Source: Paracoccus sigandri
Lineage (GTDB): Bacteria > Pseudomonadota > Alphaproteobacteria > Rhodobacterales > Rhodobacteraceae
DNA: 64,000 bases
Assembly: GCF_003709565.1 (NCBI RefSeq)
Contig: NZ_QNRC01000004.1
Location: forward strand, 124,001 to 188,000
Reading direction: 5' to 3'
In this document: one piece after another, positions 52,532 to 59,305 of the stretch
How the letters are laid out: every line of letters starts with the position of its first letter
Position numbering within the stretch: the stretch's first letter is position 1
The notes under the pieces: generated by a model
Seen by the model: the letters and a program-made list of their open reading frames with translations, nothing else
The model's database searches: none
What the model was told of the DNA's origin: nothing
Translations under genes and position numbers: made by a program

Positions 52532-53040
52532 GGTGATACCTCGCGATTGATCCCGGCGCTTTTCTCCATGGCCGCCACCATCAGCCGATCGGCCGCATCG
52601 CGACTGGCGGCGCCGTTCAGCCACCGCGAGACGGTCGCGGGGTGAACGCCGATGTCGCCGGCCAGCGCGGCCCGTGACGGCCATTCGGTCGATCCGATGC
52701 GGACCGGCCTGGACTTGCTGAGATTGCCCTTGCGGCCCTTTTGGCCGAGCCCGAGGCGGTCGAGATTTCCGTGCGTCGCCAGGTGATAGATGATCGTCGG
52801 CACGCCGATGCCGCTGGCCTTCGACAGCGCCGTCATGGTCGGGTATTCCCGGCCGCGCCAGACGCAGCGAACATAGAGCATCCCGAGCATCGACAGGTCG
52901 CCGTATCGGTCCAGATGCCAGCGGATGGTTTTGGCGTGGACGCCCAGGGCGCGGGCCGCGGCGCGGTGGCTGGAATAGACCGTGCCGTCGGGGCCGGTGA
53001 CCGGGCTGGCGCGGCGGGAGTGGGGCGAGGATGCGGTCAT
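52528..53040 (-). CDS. Phage protein with repeated helix-turn-helix units
   Basis: 170 residues. Three similar units can be seen: SSHRAAARALGVHAKTIRWHL, TMTALSKASGIGVPTIIYHL and SRAALAGDIGVHPATVSRWL, each an HTH of the NUMOD1 or MerR-like kind. Three in one short protein suggests binding to a repeated DNA site. It overlaps the neighbours by ATGA on both sides. Confidence 0.72.
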   Translation of the reverse strand: MTASSPHSRRASPVTGPDGTVYSSHRAAARALGVHAKTIRWHLDRYGDLSMLGMLYVRCVWRGREYPTMTALSKASGIGVPTIIYHLATHGNLDRLGLGQKGRKGNLSKSRPVRIGSTEWPSRAALAGDIGVHPATVSRWLNGAASRDAADRLMVAAMEKSAGINREVSP

Positions 53041-53441
53041 GACAGCGCCTCCACCTGCACGAATGTCTCGTCGTAGCGGCCCCAGCGCTTCACGCAGCGC
53101 GCGTCCGACACCTGGCAGTCGTCGCGCCAGGCAATGCGGTTCAGGCCGTCCTTGATGCTTTTCAGGAGATTGTCACCGTCAGGGCGCTGGACGTGAAAGC
53201 CGCCCTCATGCGCCGCTGACTTCTTCTTGCTCCACGATGCCGGGACGGCGAAGACGGCCACGATGCGCAGCTTCACCGGCCCCTCGATGGGCTCCGGGAA
53301 AAACGGCCGCGCGATTTCGGCAACCTTGCCCTCGAAGCTGACCGTCTCCTTCGGCGTGTAGACGCGCGCCCGACCGGCGACGATGGCCGCCTTTGGACGT
53401 TGTTTCGCGAATGGCCGCCCCGGTATCGTGAACTCGACCAT
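53037..53441 (-). CDS. rusA: RusA-family Holliday junction resolvase
   Basis: 134 residues. The RusA pattern is visible: FTIPGRPFAKQRPKA at the N-terminus, then HVQRPDGDNLLKSIKDGLNRIAWRDDCQVSDARCVKRW with the catalytic aspartates (PDxDNL and DD). It resolves branched DNA during phage recombination and packaging. It starts at a TGATG junction. Confidence 0.92.
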   Translation of the reverse strand: MVEFTIPGRPFAKQRPKAAIVAGRARVYTPKETVSFEGKVAEIARPFFPEPIEGPVKLRIVAVFAVPASWSKKKSAAHEGGFHVQRPDGDNLLKSIKDGLNRIAWRDDCQVSDARCVKRWGRYDETFVQVEALS

Positions 53442-53959
53442 CAGTCGAAGTCCTCCGGCTTGGGCAGTTGGCGCGTCTCGTCGTCCTCGTCGTCGCCTTC
53501 GCCATCCTCCGGGGCCCCGGAGAACATGTCGCCCTGGTCGGGCTGGATATCCGGCGACGCCCGCTCGCCCATGAAGGTGTCGGAATCGACCATGACGATC
53601 TGCACCATCTGGCCAACGTGATCGCCGAGGACGTTGCGGTTGAACTCGATGTTCTGACACGAAATCTTGCCCTCGATCCCTTTGCTGCCGCCGATCTTGA
53701 TCTCGCCAAGCTCGACCACGGTGTGGGGAAACTCGTGCGCGGTCAGTTCGCGCACCACGCCCCGAACCAGGGCCTTCGCTGCCAGCTGCAGCCCGTTGGC
53801 GATCTCGGCCTGCTCGGCCTCGGTGCAGAGCGCCCAACTGGTTTTCATGTGGCGGATCCGGCTGAGCATCGCGTCGCGGATGTCGCCCATGAGGGTGTCG
53901 AGCTTCAGCTCGGGCTCGTCGCCCTCCATGTCGTGGTGGATGTCGGCGTGTTCGTTCAT
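53441..53959 (-). CDS. Phage protein of unknown function with acidic C-terminus
   Basis: 172 residues. A helical N-terminus (LDTLMGDIRDAMLSRIRHMKTSWALCTEAEQAEIANGL) is followed by a beta-rich part with HTVVELGEIKIGGSKGIEGKISC and a tail rich in Asp, Glu and Gly. The acidic tail recalls proteins that interact with single-strand-binding or basic partners. Same operon as rusA (TGATG). Confidence 0.6.
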   Translation of the reverse strand: MNEHADIHHDMEGDEPELKLDTLMGDIRDAMLSRIRHMKTSWALCTEAEQAEIANGLQLAAKALVRGVVRELTAHEFPHTVVELGEIKIGGSKGIEGKISCQNIEFNRNVLGDHVGQMVQIVMVDSDTFMGERASPDIQPDQGDMFSGAPEDGEGDDEDDETRQLPKPEDFD

Positions 53960-54006
53960 GTCGTGGGTCCTGATGGGAAACGCCGCTGAGCGCCGCGGCC
54001 GCGTCG

Positions 54007-54240
54007 TCAGAAACTGTGGAGGTCAGCCGGGCCGGTGCCTTTCGCCTCGAAGCGGATGTCCAGCCGGTCCTTGTCGTTGATGGCGAGCCAGCCTTCCCGG
54101 CAGCCGCGGGCGACCAGGTCCCAGAAGGGGCCCGGCGCCATGCCGATATGCTTCGCCAGCTCGCTCCCCGGCAGCGTGCCATGGCCGTCGCGGATCGCGC
54201 GCAGCAGGCGGACGGAGGCGTCGGGGGCGGTCGAGGACAT
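54007..54240 (-). CDS. Small winged-helix-like phage protein
   Basis: 77 residues: ASVRLLRAIRDGHGTLPGSELAKHIGMAPGPFWDLVARGCREGWLAI looks like a winged-helix DNA-binding domain. It begins one base after the stop of a 41-residue gene. Confidence 0.6.
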   Translation of the reverse strand: MSSTAPDASVRLLRAIRDGHGTLPGSELAKHIGMAPGPFWDLVARGCREGWLAINDKDRLDIRFEAKGTGPADLHSF

Positions 54241-54241
54241 C

Positions 54242-54367
54242 TCACAGCCCCCTGAGTTTGCGGAAAAATTTTTCCGCGCGGTTCGCGAACCTGATATGGA
54301 GGGTGAGGGCGCGGTTTGACCGCGCCTCGTAAAGCCGCCCCATCAGGTGCCAGTAGATACGCAACAT
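54242..54367 (-). CDS. 41-residue basic phage protein
   Basis: Starts with MLRIYWHLMGRLYEARSNRA and ends AEKFFRKLRGL. It begins at a TGATG junction with the HTH gene upstream and stops one base before the next ATG, so both ends are translationally coupled, a good sign of a real small gene. Basic and amphipathic; function unknown. Confidence 0.6.
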   Translation of the reverse strand: MLRIYWHLMGRLYEARSNRALTLHIRFANRAEKFFRKLRGL

Positions 54368-54615
54368 CAGCGCCCCTCGATTTTTCCGAAGATGATCTCT
54401 GCCCCAGCAATCGCTAGGACGGCGGTGACGTAGCGGAGCGACGCGTCGTTCTCCTCACGCAGCCAGTTCTTCACCTGGCGCGGAGAAACATCGAGAACAC
54501 GAGCGGCCCTGATGGCCAGCTCGTTCTCGGACGGCGACGGAAAGGCCCGCCACAGCATATTCCTGAACCAACGACGCGCCTCGCGCGGGTTGGACGAATC
54601 TGCAAGATTTTTCAT
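54367..54615 (-). CDS. HTH regulator in the cro operon (possible CII-like)
   Basis: 82 residues from ATG 54615, overlapping the cro-like stop by ATGA. An HTH is visible in NELAIRAARVLDVSPRQVKNWLREENDASLRYVTAVLAIAG. Second gene of the leftward early transcript, the place of cII-like activators in lambdoid phages. Confidence 0.65.
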   Translation of the reverse strand: MKNLADSSNPREARRWFRNMLWRAFPSPSENELAIRAARVLDVSPRQVKNWLREENDASLRYVTAVLAIAGAEIIFGKIEGR

Positions 54616-54911
54616 TGCACTGTTCCCATGTTGATCCCGTGCGAAGGATCCTTTGGAAACAGCAGCAGAAGGGTGAGAGGGCGCGGCCGGGACCACCAGG
54701 CCGCGCCTTCTTGCGTTTGGGCGCGGCGGGCACGCGCAAGCTGCTCAAGGGTCAGCGTGGCGCCGTGGCGCTTGGCAGCCTCAATGAGATCGAGATCCCG
54801 ATCAGGAGGAATGCGCCCGCGCACAGACCACGAGTGCACTGTCGTGTAGGGGGTGCCCAAGTCGTCAGCGAGGGATCTGATCGTCGGCCAGATATGACTG
54901 ATGTGTTCCAT
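54612..54911 (-). CDS. Cro-like repressor, first gene of the leftward operon
   Basis: 99 residues. IWPTIRSLADDLGTPYTTVHSWSVRGRIP is a clear helix-turn-helix; the rest is helical with a Pro/Leu-rich tail. The promoter deduced from the sequence (-35 TTGACC, 17 bp, -10 TATTTT) puts the transcription start at or next to the A of the ATG, and there is no Shine-Dalgarno, so the mRNA is probably leaderless. The 17-bp operator lies between -35 and -10. Confidence 0.78.
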   Translation of the reverse strand: MEHISHIWPTIRSLADDLGTPYTTVHSWSVRGRIPPDRDLDLIEAAKRHGATLTLEQLARARRAQTQEGAAWWSRPRPLTLLLLFPKDPSHGINMGTVQ

Positions 54912-54917
54912 ACAGCC

Positions 54918-54946
54918 AAAATACGCACAGTGCGTATCATGGTCAA
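54918..54946 (-). promoter_or_regulatory. Leftward early promoter (PR-like)
   Basis: Minus strand TTGACC (54946-54941), 17-bp spacer, TATTTT (54923-54918). The spacer contains most of the 17-bp palindromic operator, so a bound repressor would block RNA polymerase. Confidence 0.7.
54921..54937. promoter_or_regulatory. Phage operator O1 (17-bp palindrome)
   Basis: ATACGCACAGTGCGTAT, perfect 8-bp arms around one central base. The identical sequence is at 57833-57849 and a one-base variant at 57802-57818. Confidence 0.85.
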
Positions 54947-55020
54947 TACGCAAAACGCTGACTGCAATTCGCATGACGCGAACTTACGATGCCGATCACG
55001 GAAAACCGCGAGAGGATCGG

Positions 55021-55281
55021 ATGCTTGAGGATCTTGAAGATAGCCGAGAGGCCGTCGCTGCACGCCTGAGGCGCGCTCGCGAGATTCTTGAACTCGATCA
55101 GAAGACATTTGCGGCGAAGGCTGGCCTGCTGCCGCAAACTTACGGCCCCTATGAGACCGGGGAGCGCGACCTGACGCTGGTATCAGCCAAGAAGATACGC
55201 AAGGCTCACGGCCTATCCTTGGAGTTCATGTACTTCGGGAAGATCGATGATCTCCCGCACAAAATTGCTACGAAGCTGTGA
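55021..55281 (+). CDS. CI-like repressor (short XRE-type)
   Basis: 86 residues from ATG 55021 with GAGAGGAT upstream. The HTH is AARLRRAREILELDQKTFAAKAGLLPQTYGPYETGERDL, an XRE domain. There is no C-terminal peptidase (S24) domain, so it cannot be induced by RecA-stimulated self-cleavage like lambda CI; induction must work another way. It is divergent from the Cro-like gene across the O1 operator. Confidence 0.8.
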   Translation: MLEDLEDSREAVAARLRRAREILELDQKTFAAKAGLLPQTYGPYETGERDLTLVSAKKIRKAHGLSLEFMYFGKIDDLPHKIATKL

Positions 55282-55376
55282 GGTAGGCCATCAGTGATGT
55301 CGGCCCAAAAGTCCAATGGAAGGCCACTTTCGCGCCGTGCGCGCTTCAGCATCTTCAGCAGGTCTTCATCTGTCAT
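55206..55376 (-). CDS. Possible small protein antisense to the repressor end
   Basis: 56 residues starting MTDEDLLKMLKRARRESGLPL, with a strong GGGAGGG RBS. The frame overlaps the last 76 bp of the CI-like gene on the opposite strand. The N-terminal half looks like a real helical protein; the C-terminal end is forced by the overlap. Either a small regulator or a chance frame. Confidence 0.35.
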   Translation of the reverse strand: MTDEDLLKMLKRARRESGLPLDFWADITDGLPHSFVAILCGRSSIFPKYMNSKDRP

Positions 55377-55504
55377 CCCACCCTCCCCATGCGGAACCAA
55401 ACGGGAACATCGTAACCGGCGGCAATCCGCCGAGGCAACACGTTGACGGGCACGGTTAACCAAAATTCGGGGGGCGAATCTGTGGATAAGTTGGAGCGCC
55501 AGCC

Positions 55505-55723
55505 ATGACCCCGGAGGCCAAAATAGCCAAGCTCAAGGCGGAACTGGCCGAAACCCGCGAGGCCGCCGCCACGATGCTGGCCAACTTCGCGATTGCGTCG
55601 CACCCGCAGCGGGATCAGCGCGAGGCAATGGCGCGGATGTACGATGAGATCGCAGACGGCCGGCGCCGCAGCAGGATCACGGGGATCTTGGCGCGGATGG
55701 TCGCGCAGAAGCTGAGGGAATAG
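55505..55723 (+). CDS. Small coiled-coil phage protein A
   Basis: 72 residues: TPEAKIAKLKAELAETREAAATMLANFAIA, a short coiled coil, then a basic helical end. A GGAG RBS precedes the ATG. Related in its opening to the next gene (LKAELAETREAAATM versus LEAELAATRQAAVHM), so the two are likely a duplicated pair. Confidence 0.6.
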   Translation: MTPEAKIAKLKAELAETREAAATMLANFAIASHPQRDQREAMARMYDEIADGRRRSRITGILARMVAQKLRE

Positions 55724-55726
55724 CGG

Positions 55727-55984
55727 ATGCCTGGCGGCTTGGAAGAGATCGCCGCGCTGCAGTCGCGCATCGAGCAGCTGGAGGCCGAGCTGGCCGCCAC
55801 CAGGCAGGCCGCGGTTCACATGATGGTCGGCATGGCCATGGGCATCGCCTCGACGCCAGAGGGCCGGGAGGACCTGGCCGAGGGGTTCAGCGAGGCGGCG
55901 AACGACCCGGACCCGGTGATTGCGAGGCTGGCCGACGACCTGGCGGCGGCGCTCCGGGCGGCGATAGTGCTGGATGAGGAGTGA
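55727..55984 (+). CDS. Small coiled-coil phage protein B
   Basis: 85 residues, starting 4 bp after the previous stop with GAGGGA as RBS. Coiled coil (IAALQSRIEQLEAELAATRQ) followed by MMVGMAMGIASTPEGREDLAEGF and an acidic helical C-terminus. Paralogue of gene A; function unknown. Confidence 0.6.
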   Translation: MPGGLEEIAALQSRIEQLEAELAATRQAAVHMMVGMAMGIASTPEGREDLAEGFSEAANDPDPVIARLADDLAAALRAAIVLDEE

Positions 55985-56090
55985 GCGCACACCGGCCCGC
56001 GTGCTGCTGGACGAGTGGGCGGCGAGGGATTGGAAAGCGGAGCGAGGGAATGAGCGGAGAGAAAATGGAGAAAGAGTTAAAAGAAGATGA
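55974..56090 (+). CDS. 38-residue ORF, possibly a gene cut by the HEPN gene insertion
   Basis: Starts at an ATG overlapping the previous gene (MRSERTPARVLLDEWAARD). The first 25 codons have phage-like high GC and then the sequence runs into the low-GC start of the HEPN-motif gene and stops. It looks like the remaining head of a gene whose end was replaced. Could also be a natural small ORF. Confidence 0.35.
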   Translation: MRSERTPARVLLDEWAARDWKAERGNERRENGERVKRR

Positions 56091-57366
56091 ATTTAGCGGC
56101 CATACAAAGCTGACTGGTGAACAAAATGCGCTACTTTATCTTTTCTCACTCAACAACGATTATATAAAGTTCGATCCCGTCGAAGAAGAATTGTTGGCGT
56201 TCAAGCCTTGGAACGATAGTGCACTTCAAATCGAATTGCATCAACTATCAGAAGAAAGCCCTCCGGCAGTCAAGGAGCTGATGGAACACTGCGTGCTGCC
56301 TCCGAAGCTAACCGCGATATTGCACCTAGATAAAAATGAACTAGAAATTATTTACACCAGCTTTAAAAAAGCAGTACTTGGGGCGAACCTTTCAACTCGA
56401 TCATTTGAGATTACGCACAATGGAATAACAAGGGTTTGTCGATTTTCTCCGGCATCTCAAAGGCTAATTGAATTATCAAGACTGGTGGATTTTGTCGGGC
56501 CGACGGACAATAATTACAGAAATCTCTTCTCTTTTAAACTCATGGACCTGGCTAGCGAAGAAGATCTCGAAACAATTTTCATTTCACCTTTAAGCTTCTA
56601 TATTTCAAATGTAAGCGCGATCAATGATGAACTTATAGCTTTCATTAGAACGCTAAATTTTTACATGAGCTATTTTGACCACAGCACCCCTAGGGTGATG
56701 GTGCATGAAGAGGTGACCGCGAAAGGATATAACGATCAGGGTCGTTATCGCCACGAATCCTTCCCAGACACAATTGACGCTGAAGAACTAGATGTAGCGC
56801 TGCTCACCTATTGGGATGAAACCTTTACCGATAACAACTTTCTTCGCTTCATCTATCTTTTCCGTATCGTCGAAAACGTTTCGATGAGTTATGCGAGCGA
56901 TACTCTACGAAGTAAGGTTAAGCACCTCGTGTCGCGGCCAGATGTGCGCGCGAAGAAATCTGAGATAATCGACCTGATTTGCGAAGCGGTTAATTCGAGC
57001 GACACAAAGGTGCTTGATGATTTCTTGAAATTTGAGCGCACGGTGGGTTCAATTTCTGAAACCGTCTTATGGCAGGAGATCGATAACAATAGGGATTATT
57101 TTTCCTCTGCTCAGCATTTTGACGGGGGATACACTTTACCTGCTCTCATCGGCAAGAACGACACTATTGATGACTTCATAGCAAAGGGATTATCGCCAGT
57201 TTCGCGGTCTATGCGCGACATCAGAAACGCTCTCGCGCACGGAAAAGACCTGATAAAAGGAGGTGTAATTCTACCAACGGCGAATAATTCTATGCTACTT
57301 CAGCCTTGGGTCTATCTAGCCCAGCTTGCTGCAGGCGAGGTTTTAGCTCACTCCAAAAGCAGATAG
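56050..57366 (+). CDS. HEPN-motif protein in the rex-like position (probable superinfection or defence gene)
   Basis: 438 residues, with GC markedly below its neighbours. The only family signal is near the C-terminus: MRDIRNALAHGKDL, where R392-N-A-L-A-H397 fits the R-x4-6-H motif of HEPN RNases. The rest is helical, without membrane segments or ATPase motifs. It lies between the repressor gene and the rightward early promoter, where lambda has rexAB, and it is followed by two terminators. Expression from a lysogen and a role in excluding other phages are inferences. An ATG at 56065 is an alternative start. Confidence 0.68.
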   Translation: MSGEKMEKELKEDEFSGHTKLTGEQNALLYLFSLNNDYIKFDPVEEELLAFKPWNDSALQIELHQLSEESPPAVKELMEHCVLPPKLTAILHLDKNELEIIYTSFKKAVLGANLSTRSFEITHNGITRVCRFSPASQRLIELSRLVDFVGPTDNNYRNLFSFKLMDLASEEDLETIFISPLSFYISNVSAINDELIAFIRTLNFYMSYFDHSTPRVMVHEEVTAKGYNDQGRYRHESFPDTIDAEELDVALLTYWDETFTDNNFLRFIYLFRIVENVSMSYASDTLRSKVKHLVSRPDVRAKKSEIIDLICEAVNSSDTKVLDDFLKFERTVGSISETVLWQEIDNNRDYFSSAQHFDGGYTLPALIGKNDTIDDFIAKGLSPVSRSMRDIRNALAHGKDLIKGGVILPTANNSMLLQPWVYLAQLAAGEVLAHSKSR

Positions 57367-57487
57367 CCGATTGTGCTGTTGACGTGCGGATGTTAGGGTT
57401 GAGGTGCAGGTGACTGTTCGAAGAGGCTCGCAGATGACCAATGGCTAAAGTCTTTACTTCAAATTAATCATGCAATCTTCCATACCT

Positions 57488-57515
57488 GCCCCGCCTTCGA
57501 GCGGGGCTTTTCTTT
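57488..57515 (+). terminator. Rho-independent terminator 1 after the HEPN gene
   Basis: GCCCCGC-CTTCGA-GCGGGGC, perfect 7-bp stem, then TTTTCTTT. Confidence 0.85.
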
Positions 57516-57520
57516 GCCCT

Positions 57521-57547
57521 AGCCCGCCCGCTTCGCGCGGGCTTTTT
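57521..57547 (+). terminator. Rho-independent terminator 2 after the HEPN gene
   Basis: AGCCCGC (57521-57527) pairs with GCGGGCT (57537-57543), then five T residues. The pair of terminators isolates the lysogeny gene from the rightward early operon. Confidence 0.8.
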
Positions 57548-57732
57548 CATGCGCGATTCGCGCCCGTGATCGGCCGCAGCTGGTCGACCCACCGCTCGCA
57601 CTGATCCCATGCCCGCTCTGCCGCGAAGCTGTCATGCGCGCGGATCGCCTGCCGTAGCCGGTTGAAGTCCCGCAGCATGGTTTCGGCTTTCGCCAGGCCG
57701 ACGAAGGGCTGATCTGCCAAACGGTCCACCAT
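57547..57732 (-). CDS. Small phage protein read leftward from the distal operator
   Basis: 61 residues from ATG 57732 with GGAGGTG as RBS: a helical protein (VGLAKAETMLRDFNRLRQAIRAHDSFAAERAWDQCERW). It lies just downstream, on the minus strand, of the two distal operators and could be repressed by CI. It converges on the terminators at 57.5 kb. Confidence 0.5.
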   Translation of the reverse strand: MVDRLADQPFVGLAKAETMLRDFNRLRQAIRAHDSFAAERAWDQCERWVDQLRPITGANRA

Positions 57733-57801
57733 CTCACACCTCCATCCGGCACCGCGCCGCCCCGCCTGTATAGCACGGGCGAATCGGGCCCAAAACAAAA
57801 A

Positions 57802-57818
57802 ATACGCACAGCGCGTAT
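57802..57818. promoter_or_regulatory. Phage operator O2 (variant)
   Basis: ATACGCACAGCGCGTAT, one base different from O1 in the right arm. Centre 31 bp (three helical turns) from O3. Confidence 0.8.
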
Positions 57819-57826
57819 TTTCGGCG

Positions 57827-57855
57827 TTGACGATACGCACAGTGCGTATTACCTT
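57827..57855 (+). promoter_or_regulatory. Rightward early promoter (PL-like)
   Basis: TTGACG (57827-57832), then exactly the 17-bp operator O3 as spacer, then TACCTT (57850-57855) as a modest -10. The first downstream gene on this strand starts at 57922. Confidence 0.55.
57833..57849. promoter_or_regulatory. Phage operator O3 (17-bp palindrome)
   Basis: ATACGCACAGTGCGTAT, identical to O1, filling the spacer of the rightward promoter. Confidence 0.85.
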
Positions 57856-57921
57856 CATCTCAACAGCAGCGAAGACGGCCCCGGCCAGATCCTGCCCAAC
57901 CTTGCTGAGATGGAGCCCCCG

Positions 57922-58242
57922 ATGAAACACCTTCTGCCCCTCGCCGCCCTGCCGATCCTCGCGGCCTGCGCGCAATCCCCCAGCAGCATCCAGCCGGTCA
58001 GCTTCGGCAACGCCTTCGCCGGCGTGTCCTGCCACCAGGCGGCGTCCGACCTGAACGCCGAGCGCGAAGCACTGGCGGCACTGGAGGCCAAGCAGCGCAG
58101 CGCTGTGACGGGGGATGCCCTGGGCGTCTTCCTGATCGGAGTGCCGGTGTCGAGCCTGACCGGCGGCGACGTGGCCGGCCAGATCGCCGCGAGCAAGGGC
58201 AAGGTGATCTCGCTCGAAGCCCGCCTCGCCAGCTGCGGGTGA
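57922..58242 (+). CDS. Phage-encoded lipoprotein
   Basis: 106 residues from ATG 57922. A lipobox (LPILAAC, Cys at 16) follows a basic start and a hydrophobic stretch, so it should be lipidated and membrane-anchored. The mature part is helical with GVFLIGVPVSSLTGGDVAGQIAASKGKVISLEARL. First gene under the rightward promoter. Early lipoproteins of this kind can mediate superinfection exclusion (inference). Confidence 0.72.
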   Translation: MKHLLPLAALPILAACAQSPSSIQPVSFGNAFAGVSCHQAASDLNAEREALAALEAKQRSAVTGDALGVFLIGVPVSSLTGGDVAGQIAASKGKVISLEARLASCG

Positions 58243-58247
58243 GGGCG

Positions 58248-58346
58248 ATGGGCATTCTTGGAAAGCCCAGACCCGGCCAGGACGAGCTTCTGGATCGCAT
58301 CCTGAAACATCGCGCCACCGAGACCGAGAGGGAGGCACGGAAATGA
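58248..58346 (+). CDS. 32-residue phage protein
   Basis: MGILGKPRPGQDELLDRILK and a Glu/Arg-rich end; it starts 5 bp after the lipoprotein stop and overlaps the next start by ATGA. The spacing supports translation. Function unknown. Confidence 0.5.
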   Translation: MGILGKPRPGQDELLDRILKHRATETEREARK

Positions 58347-58552
58347 CCCGCATCGACCCGACCAACGCGACCATCTGGATTGCCGGCGTCCTGCTCGGCC
58401 TGGCGATCTGGGCCTGCGCCATCTGGGGCGCCTGGGACATCGGCGCACGCGCCATGCAATGGCTGATGCGGGATGTCGGGTCGCTCAACGGCTGCGTGGA
58501 GCGCGGGCTGGTCGGCGGCGAATGCTCCGCTTGGGCGCTGGAGGGGCTGTGA
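58343..58552 (+). CDS. Small single-pass membrane protein
   Basis: 69 residues with one hydrophobic helix (ATIWIAGVLLGLAIWACAIWGAW, about 9-31) and a C-terminal part with two cysteines (NGCVERGLVGGEC) that could form a disulfide outside the cytoplasm. GGAGG RBS and ATGA/TGATG junctions. Confidence 0.6.
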   Translation: MTRIDPTNATIWIAGVLLGLAIWACAIWGAWDIGARAMQWLMRDVGSLNGCVERGLVGGECSAWALEGL

Positions 58553-58908
58553 TGATCAAGCGCACCACCCACCACCACACCGATTTCCTCTACCTTCAGA
58601 TCCACGGCCACGAGGAGGAGCTTGAGGCGGTCTATGAGATCACCGTCGAGACCTTTCCTGCGGAGCCGGCCCCTTGGGGCGCCGGTCGCGGCACCGAAAC
58701 CGAGGTCAGCGCCAAACTGATCTGCTGGGCGCGCCACGGCGAGACCTACAACCGCGACGAGGCCGAGGGGATCTGCGGCGAGGCCGAGATCATCCGGCAA
58801 GAGAACATCGTGGCCGAGTGCTGGTCCCCGGACGATCCGGGCTGGGACGACTACGGCGACTTTTTGCGCGACCAGTGGATGGATCGCGTCGCGATGGCGG
58901 CGGAGTGA
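58552..58908 (+). CDS. Phage early protein of unknown function (acidic)
   Basis: 118 residues from a TGATG junction. Beta-rich N-terminal half (FLYLQIHGHEEELEAVYEITVETF) followed by helical acidic part with CWSPDDPGWDDYGDFLRDQWMDR. The acidic, DNA-mimic-like composition is compatible with an anti-host protein, but no family is known to me. Confidence 0.6.
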   Translation: MIKRTTHHHTDFLYLQIHGHEEELEAVYEITVETFPAEPAPWGAGRGTETEVSAKLICWARHGETYNRDEAEGICGEAEIIRQENIVAECWSPDDPGWDDYGDFLRDQWMDRVAMAAE

Positions 58909-58913
58909 TCGAC

Positions 58914-59294
58914 ATGATCCGTCAGCCCACCACCAAGGCCGAGCAATACGACTGGTGGCGCCGCACCGTGTCCGGTGAGCGCGTCCCGCGCGTCGAGGAT
59001 GAGCCGAAGCCAGGCTTTTACAAGCGGCGCATGGTGCGCGGCGGCCCGTTCGTGCCGGTGGAAATCTGGCTGGAGCAGGAGATCGACCCGGAAACGGGAG
59101 AACTGACTGCGGATGAACGCCTGATGGCGGTCTGCAACGGGCAGCTCTGCGACCCGGTGAAGGTCTGGACCTATGCCCGCGCCATCAGCGCCGAAGAATA
59201 CGACGCCCTGACCGGCGTGCGCGAGCGCATCCCCGACATGGCCGTGATCGACGCGGCAATGGACCTTGGCCGCATGGCCGCAATCCGACCCTGA
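58914..59294 (+). CDS. Phage early protein of unknown function
   Basis: 126 residues from ATG 58914 with GGAG upstream. AEQYDWWRRTVSGERVPRVEDEPKPGFYKRRMVRGGPFVPVEIW recurs in many Rhodobacterales phage genomes in a similar place in my impression; the fold looks beta-rich. Function unknown. Confidence 0.6.
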   Translation: MIRQPTTKAEQYDWWRRTVSGERVPRVEDEPKPGFYKRRMVRGGPFVPVEIWLEQEIDPETGELTADERLMAVCNGQLCDPVKVWTYARAISAEEYDALTGVRERIPDMAVIDAAMDLGRMAAIRP

Positions 59295-59305
59295 GAGGAA
59301 CTGAC

